Origin: Candidatus Gastranaerophilales bacterium
Lineage (GTDB): Bacteria > Cyanobacteriota > Vampirovibrionia > Gastranaerophilales > Gastranaerophilaceae
DNA: 64,000 nt
Assembly (NCBI GenBank): GCA_947630045.1
Contig: CANRGC010000010.1
Location: forward strand, 1 to 64,000
Reading direction: 5' to 3'
Part shown: piece after piece, positions 60,182 through 64,000 of the stretch
Position numbering within the stretch: position 1 is the first letter of the stretch
Layout of the letters: the number at the start of each line of letters is the position of its first letter
Program-made: the position numbers and the translations under genes
Notes under the pieces: model-generated
What the model was told of the DNA's origin: nothing
Databases searched by the model: none
The model's input: only the letters and a program-made list of their open reading frames with translations

Positions 60182-60985
60182 ATGCTTGAAGCCTTTAAAT
60201 ATATGTTTAAGAGCAAAAACTTTTTGGCAAACTATCTTATTTGCAGCTTTTTATCGGTCTTTACCTTGCTTTATAACAGTTTGAGCAACGGAATAGCGAC
60301 AAATCGAAATGAACAAATTTCGCCTTTTCTGATTGTTTTATTTCTTATTTGTGCGCTGGCTTCAATTGTTATAAGCGGTTATTTGGCATCCGTTGTAAAA
60401 TATATAATGGAATATAGGGAAGATTGCGAATTTAAATTGCCGAGTTTTTGCCCTAAAAATTTAATTGACGGGCTAAAAATATTTGTTTCATCACTTTTAT
60501 TGCTTGTTATATGCGTCCTTGTATGTATCATACCGTTTCTTTTCTCACATTATCTTCAAGAAACTTTTGAGTTTCCGGACACAGTTGATTTGCTTGCCTT
60601 TATACCGATTGGGGTATTTTTAATTTATATAATATTAAGAAGCATTGCCCTTTTTGTAATTTTTGCAAAAACTTCGGATATTTTTTCTTTTGTAAGATTT
60701 ATAAAAGCGGAAAAAATTATAAAGGCATCAGGTTCTTCTTATATAAAAGGTGTTTTCTCGGTTTTTGGCGTAAATATTCTTTACATTTTGGTATCCTTAA
60801 TCATAACCATAATGGGGCTTTATATAACCGGACTTTTAACGCTGGCTAATATTCATACAAAAATTTTAATTATTCTTTCATTTATCCTGTGCGCTTTTAT
60901 TGTGGCATACGTTACTTTTGTAAATGCTTACATTTTTGCAAAAGCGGTTAATAATAACGCTATAGAACAAGAGGGAATATTATGA
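60182..60985 (+). CDS. Six-helix membrane protein (DUF4013-like)
   Basis: 267 residues. Six predicted helices alternate with short loops. The second helix pair spans ASIVISGYLASVVKYIMEY, resembling the DUF4013 pattern, but only weakly. The start at 60182 follows GGGAGATTTAAA. It overlaps the next gene by 4 bases (ATGA), so both products are probably made together at the membrane. Function unknown. Confidence 0.78.
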   Translation: MLEAFKYMFKSKNFLANYLICSFLSVFTLLYNSLSNGIATNRNEQISPFLIVLFLICALASIVISGYLASVVKYIMEYREDCEFKLPSFCPKNLIDGLKIFVSSLLLLVICVLVCIIPFLFSHYLQETFEFPDTVDLLAFIPIGVFLIYIILRSIALFVIFAKTSDIFSFVRFIKAEKIIKASGSSYIKGVFSVFGVNILYILVSLIITIMGLYITGLLTLANIHTKILIILSFILCAFIVAYVTFVNAYIFAKAVNNNAIEQEGIL

Positions 60986-61377
60986 AATTTTCAATTTTTA
61001 TAATATCTGTTTTTGCAACGTATTTAATAATAAATAATTTTTATATTGAAGGCGCTCTTTTATTTTTGCTTGGCATTCCCGCCGTTTTCTTTGCAAAAAA
61101 TATTTTACTCAAACAAAAAATAGCCCTTACTAAACTAAAAGTAAATAAGGCAAAAGAAGATTTTAAAAACGATATTGAATTTAAACCGTTTATAAATGTA
61201 AACACGTCTTGTTCTGAAATTTTAGAATTAATTCCCGGAATATCAAGACCAAGAGCCAAAGAAATAAGAACAAGGGCGCTTGAGAGAAAATATATTAAAG
61301 ATTTCACCGAGTTTGCAAATTTAACCGGACTTGAAATTGAATTATATGAGCTTGTAAAAAAGATAATAACTTTTTAG
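60982..61377 (+). CDS. Membrane-anchored helix-hairpin-helix protein (ComEA-like)
   Basis: 131 residues. Two hydrophobic segments (~3-20 and ~24-42) are followed by a charged helix and a helix-hairpin-helix region (FINVNTSCSEILELIPGISR, then RAKEIRTRALERKYIKDFTE), as in ComEA-type DNA-binding domains. With no signal cleavage, whether the HhH faces cytoplasm or periplasm is uncertain. It could bind DNA at the membrane. It is coupled to the six-helix protein. Confidence 0.82.
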   Translation: MKFSIFIISVFATYLIINNFYIEGALLFLLGIPAVFFAKNILLKQKIALTKLKVNKAKEDFKNDIEFKPFINVNTSCSEILELIPGISRPRAKEIRTRALERKYIKDFTEFANLTGLEIELYELVKKIITF

Positions 61378-61402
61378 ACCAAAAATCATTACTTTTATTT
61401 TG

Positions 61403-61430
61403 GCGGCGCTGATATCAACGCCGCTTTTAC
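61403..61430 (+). terminator. Probable terminator after the HhH gene
   Basis: GCGGCG and CGCCGC around a 10-base loop, followed by TTTTA. Confidence 0.65.
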
Positions 61431-61595
61431 CTTGTCAAGTAAATTTTTATCGTTCCCCCTTTTTAAAAAAACTTGCAAAGGGTAGGCAAGTAGCCTCATA
61501 ATAAAAACGTATGCAAGGTGTTTTTATAAAAATTACAAACATATTAAATGGTCAGTTTTAAAAAAGGTTAGAAATTAATATAAAGGAAATCGGCT

Positions 61596-61910
61596 ATGAC
61601 AGAAACAAAATGTGCGGTAAAGATTAAAACTTATGATGAATTTGTTGAACAACTGACAAAATTAAAAGATTCGGATGATGTCACAATGCTCTCATTTTAC
61701 AAGTATTGCTGGGAATACAAAGAAGAAAACGAAGATTTAGACCTTACTCAGGTTTATAGAGATTTAATCGAAGAAGTTTTTGAAGAATACGGACTTAAGC
61801 CTTTTAAGATAAATGAAAATTTAGACATAATACTTAAATTTAAAAGAAAAGCCGAGGCAATTGTTCAAATTAAACCCCGCAAACTTGAAGTGTTGGTTTA
61901 TAAACGATAA
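61596..61910 (+). CDS. Small acidic protein of unknown function
   Basis: 104 residues with an AAAGGAAA site. It is highly acidic in the first two-thirds (WEYKEENEDLDLTQVYRDLI), then has a short beta-like basic end (AIVQIKPRKLEVLVYKR). There is no signal peptide, Cys cluster or known motif. It is a lone gene between the HhH pair and the large EF-hand protein. Confidence 0.7.
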   Translation: MTETKCAVKIKTYDEFVEQLTKLKDSDDVTMLSFYKYCWEYKEENEDLDLTQVYRDLIEEVFEEYGLKPFKINENLDIILKFKRKAEAIVQIKPRKLEVLVYKR

Positions 61911-62054
61911 TTGGCGAAATTGTACGCAATATAACAATAAAAGCTTTATGAAGTTGTTTTTTTTAAAAATAGCTTCATTTTTCTTTACATAATCTTAATT
62001 TTTTCAAACATAGTGCCGATATTAACTAATGGAAAAGAAGAAAGTGGTGTGAAT

Positions 62055-64000
62055 ATGATTGGAAAGTTGAGATTGGATCTCAACGGGGGGATTCAGCCTG
62101 CTCATGAAGAAGCGGGAGAATTAGCTTCGTCTGACGAAGAAACCTCCGCTGAGAAGAAAGTTGCCGAAACAAAACAACGTGAAGAGGAAGACAGCTACCA
62201 AGAGTATAGCGAAGAAGATTTTTCGGAAAGTTTTGTCAACGATGTTTCGTCTTCAAAAGAAAGTGACGAAAAAGACTTAGACAAAAAAGAGTTTAAGGAA
62301 GTCTTAGGCAAGACAAAAGGGGCGCTTGACGCCGTTAATAAGGTAGGATATGACAACTTTTTTAACAAAGTTGACATAGATAATGATGACACCATTTCAA
62401 ACTATGAATTAAATCTTTTAAATTCAAACGGGCAAACGGGTTCTGTCAGTTATAACAACATAATGGAAGCCGTTGACTCGATGAGCATATCCGACACACG
62501 CATATCTTCCGGAATTAAAAATGCTAAGCCTATTATCGCTGTGAGCGCTATAGAAAAAAGAAATGCTTCGGCTCAAGAAAACAAAGAAACAAAAGAGGTT
62601 AAAGATGTTGGTGTTGGTTCACCTGAAAAAGAAGTTAAAGCAAAAGAAAACAATACAGCGGATATTCAAAATAATGAAGCCGCTAAAACAGGCAACATAA
62701 ATAAAGAAAGAACAACGAGTTCTCCAAAAATGGCTTCATATAAGCCGGTTTCAGCTTCAAACAATATAAATAACGGTGAAGCCGGAAATAATGAAGGAAT
62801 AAGTACAATAAGTGCGCTAAATGTACAGGTTGAAAAATTAAATCAGGAAAAAGAAGAAACTAAAGAAGATTTAAACGAAAATAACGAAAAGTATAACGAT
62901 ACACAAAATGAAAAGGAAGCTGAAATTTCAAATATAGATTCAGAAATTTCAAGCTCAAAAGAAGATTTAGGTCAGGCTCAAAATGATGAACAATCTGTTC
63001 AGAATGAAGTAAATGTTGCGCAAGATGAAGTTGAAAGTGCGCAAGAAAAGGTTCGACAAGATAAAGAAAGCGTTGATGAGAACGAAGCGAATGTAAATGA
63101 AGCAAATCAAAATGTTCAAAGTTCAAATCAAAATGCTGATGTTAAAAATGAAGCAAATCAAAATGCGATAAATGAAGAAAACGCCGCTCAAGGAGATGTT
63201 AACAGCGCAAATGCGGATTTATCGAGTGCGATAAATGATACGGCTGCCGCTCAGTCAACATCAAATAAGGCTTCAGATAATCTTGCTGCCGCAGAAGGTG
63301 AAACGGCAACGGCTTTCAATGTTTTTAACCAAAAACAGGCGGAAGTCGAAGAAGCACAGAGAGAATATGATGCAGCTCAAGCAGCTCAAAACGACAAAAA
63401 CTGGTGGGATCAGTTTTGCGACTGGGTCGGCAACCTTTGGAACAGTCTTACTGACGCAATTCAAGGGCGTGACGCAAGTGAAAGAGAGCTTGAAGAAAAG
63501 AAACGGGAAGAATATGAAAAAAGAATAATAAGCGAAGAAGCTGAAGAAGCACTAAATGAAAAAAGAGAAGAACAGGAAACGGCACAAGATGTTGCGGACA
63601 GTGCTTCGGTTGTTCTTGCAAGAAAAACGGGCGAAAGAGAAGTGAGCGATCAGGAATATGCTGACGCACTTTTAGACCTTGCAAGCTCAATAGATGCTAA
63701 AGATAAAGCTGAAGGTGAATATTCATCGGCGCTTGAAGAATATATGAGCGCAAATGACTATAAAGTGAATGCGGAAGGAAATCTTACTGATAAAAACGGA
63801 CAGCTTGTTGATATTAAAACCGTTGTCGGTGAACTTGAAGATTTTCTTGAGATAAAAAATGCAACAAAAACAGAAAAAGAGTCTTCATATAATCAGGTTT
63901 TAGATACAACAACGGAAGTCATAAAAGGTGACGAATCAAAAATTTCAAGCCTTAGCAGTGAAATTGAAAATCTTCAAACAAAAATTCAAGAGGAAAATGA
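62055..64000 (+). CDS. Large EF-hand and coiled-coil protein (partial, runs off window)
   Basis: At least 648 residues with no stop before the window end. An acidic N-terminus leads to an EF-hand-like loop (DIDNDDTISNYE, 107-118). Later come Asn/Gln-rich linkers (ANQNVQSSNQNADVKNEANQ) and long heptad coiled coils (EVEEAQREYDAAQAAQ). They are interrupted by a Trp-rich hydrophobic island (NWWDQFCDWVGNLWNSLTDA, ~449-468). No signal peptide is seen. The EF-hand and low-complexity style recall the gene at 45513. It is probably a structural or exported protein. The start lacks a strong ribosome site. Confidence 0.8.
   Translation, partial: MIGKLRLDLNGGIQPAHEEAGELASSDEETSAEKKVAETKQREEEDSYQEYSEEDFSESFVNDVSSSKESDEKDLDKKEFKEVLGKTKGALDAVNKVGYDNFFNKVDIDNDDTISNYELNLLNSNGQTGSVSYNNIMEAVDSMSISDTRISSGIKNAKPIIAVSAIEKRNASAQENKETKEVKDVGVGSPEKEVKAKENNTADIQNNEAAKTGNINKERTTSSPKMASYKPVSASNNINNGEAGNNEGISTISALNVQVEKLNQEKEETKEDLNENNEKYNDTQNEKEAEISNIDSEISSSKEDLGQAQNDEQSVQNEVNVAQDEVESAQEKVRQDKESVDENEANVNEANQNVQSSNQNADVKNEANQNAINEENAAQGDVNSANADLSSAINDTAAAQSTSNKASDNLAAAEGETATAFNVFNQKQAEVEEAQREYDAAQAAQNDKNWWDQFCDWVGNLWNSLTDAIQGRDASERELEEKKREEYEKRIISEEAEEALNEKREEQETAQDVADSASVVLARKTGEREVSDQEYADALLDLASSIDAKDKAEGEYSSALEEYMSANDYKVNAEGNLTDKNGQLVDIKTVVGELEDFLEIKNATKTEKESSYNQVLDTTTEVIKGDESKISSLSSEIENLQTKIQEEN

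Overview
The window looks like chromosome of a low-GC, diderm, non-photosynthetic relative of Cyanobacteria, most likely a gut Gastranaerophilales (Vampirovibrionia/'Melainabacteria'). This is inferred, not searched. The supporting signs are a prepilin start of the FTLAEILITLAIIG type, Omp85/BamA, AsmA and OprB-like envelope genes, a P-II protein with cyanobacterial Ser49, and several proteins opening with a short tag ending in SFGE or NFKG. Gene density is high and most genes have AAGGAG-type ribosome sites. There is no rRNA, CRISPR array, transposase or full prophage.

Layout. 1-0.3 kb: tRNA-Arg preceded by two tandem 116-bp repeats that copy its 5' end. 0.4-6.8 kb: TPR protein, a membrane protein with a pilin-like end, mscL, tRNA-Thr and an orphan two-gene phage tail-fibre module. 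6.9-16.7 kb: an RND efflux pump and adaptor, small envelope proteins, a probable inactive M48 peptidase, an AIM24 protein, a DUF2085 protein, an LEA-like repeat protein and an SNF-family transporter. 16.8-24.2 kb: an HD protein, then the nitrogen operon glnA-amt-glnB-porin and glutamine-dependent nadE. 24.3-31.4 kb: bamA, a radical SAM protein and a 1231-residue AsmA-like protein. 31.5-45.3 kb: ribF, rel, a GGDEF/HD-GYP protein, a matrixin-like protease, ybaB-recR, metG, two tagged proteins of unknown function, mnmE, yidC and ribH. 45.5-64 kb: a large EF-hand repeat protein, aroF, rsmE-cca, two deaminases, tpiA, bioA, a prepilin with a G12 tract, dnaB, manC, small membrane genes and the start of a large EF-hand/coiled-coil protein that runs off the end.

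How the genes work together. glnA, amt and glnB form an ammonium uptake and assimilation unit, with an outer-membrane porin translationally coupled to it. bamA and the AsmA-like gene serve outer-membrane biogenesis. rel and the GGDEF/HD-GYP gene are nucleotide second-messenger enzymes. Most other genes are housekeeping.

The most interesting signals are: (1) a pilin gene whose ribosome-site-linked ATG is separated from the prepilin body by a run of 12 G and a palindrome-rich insert, so that the reading frame is closed at G12 and open at G10 or G13, a candidate phase-variation switch; (2) the N-terminal tag shared by three otherwise dissimilar proteins, one of them a radical SAM enzyme; (3) the tRNA-half tandem repeat; (4) two large EF-hand low-complexity proteins; (5) a P-II protein lacking the uridylylation tyrosine.
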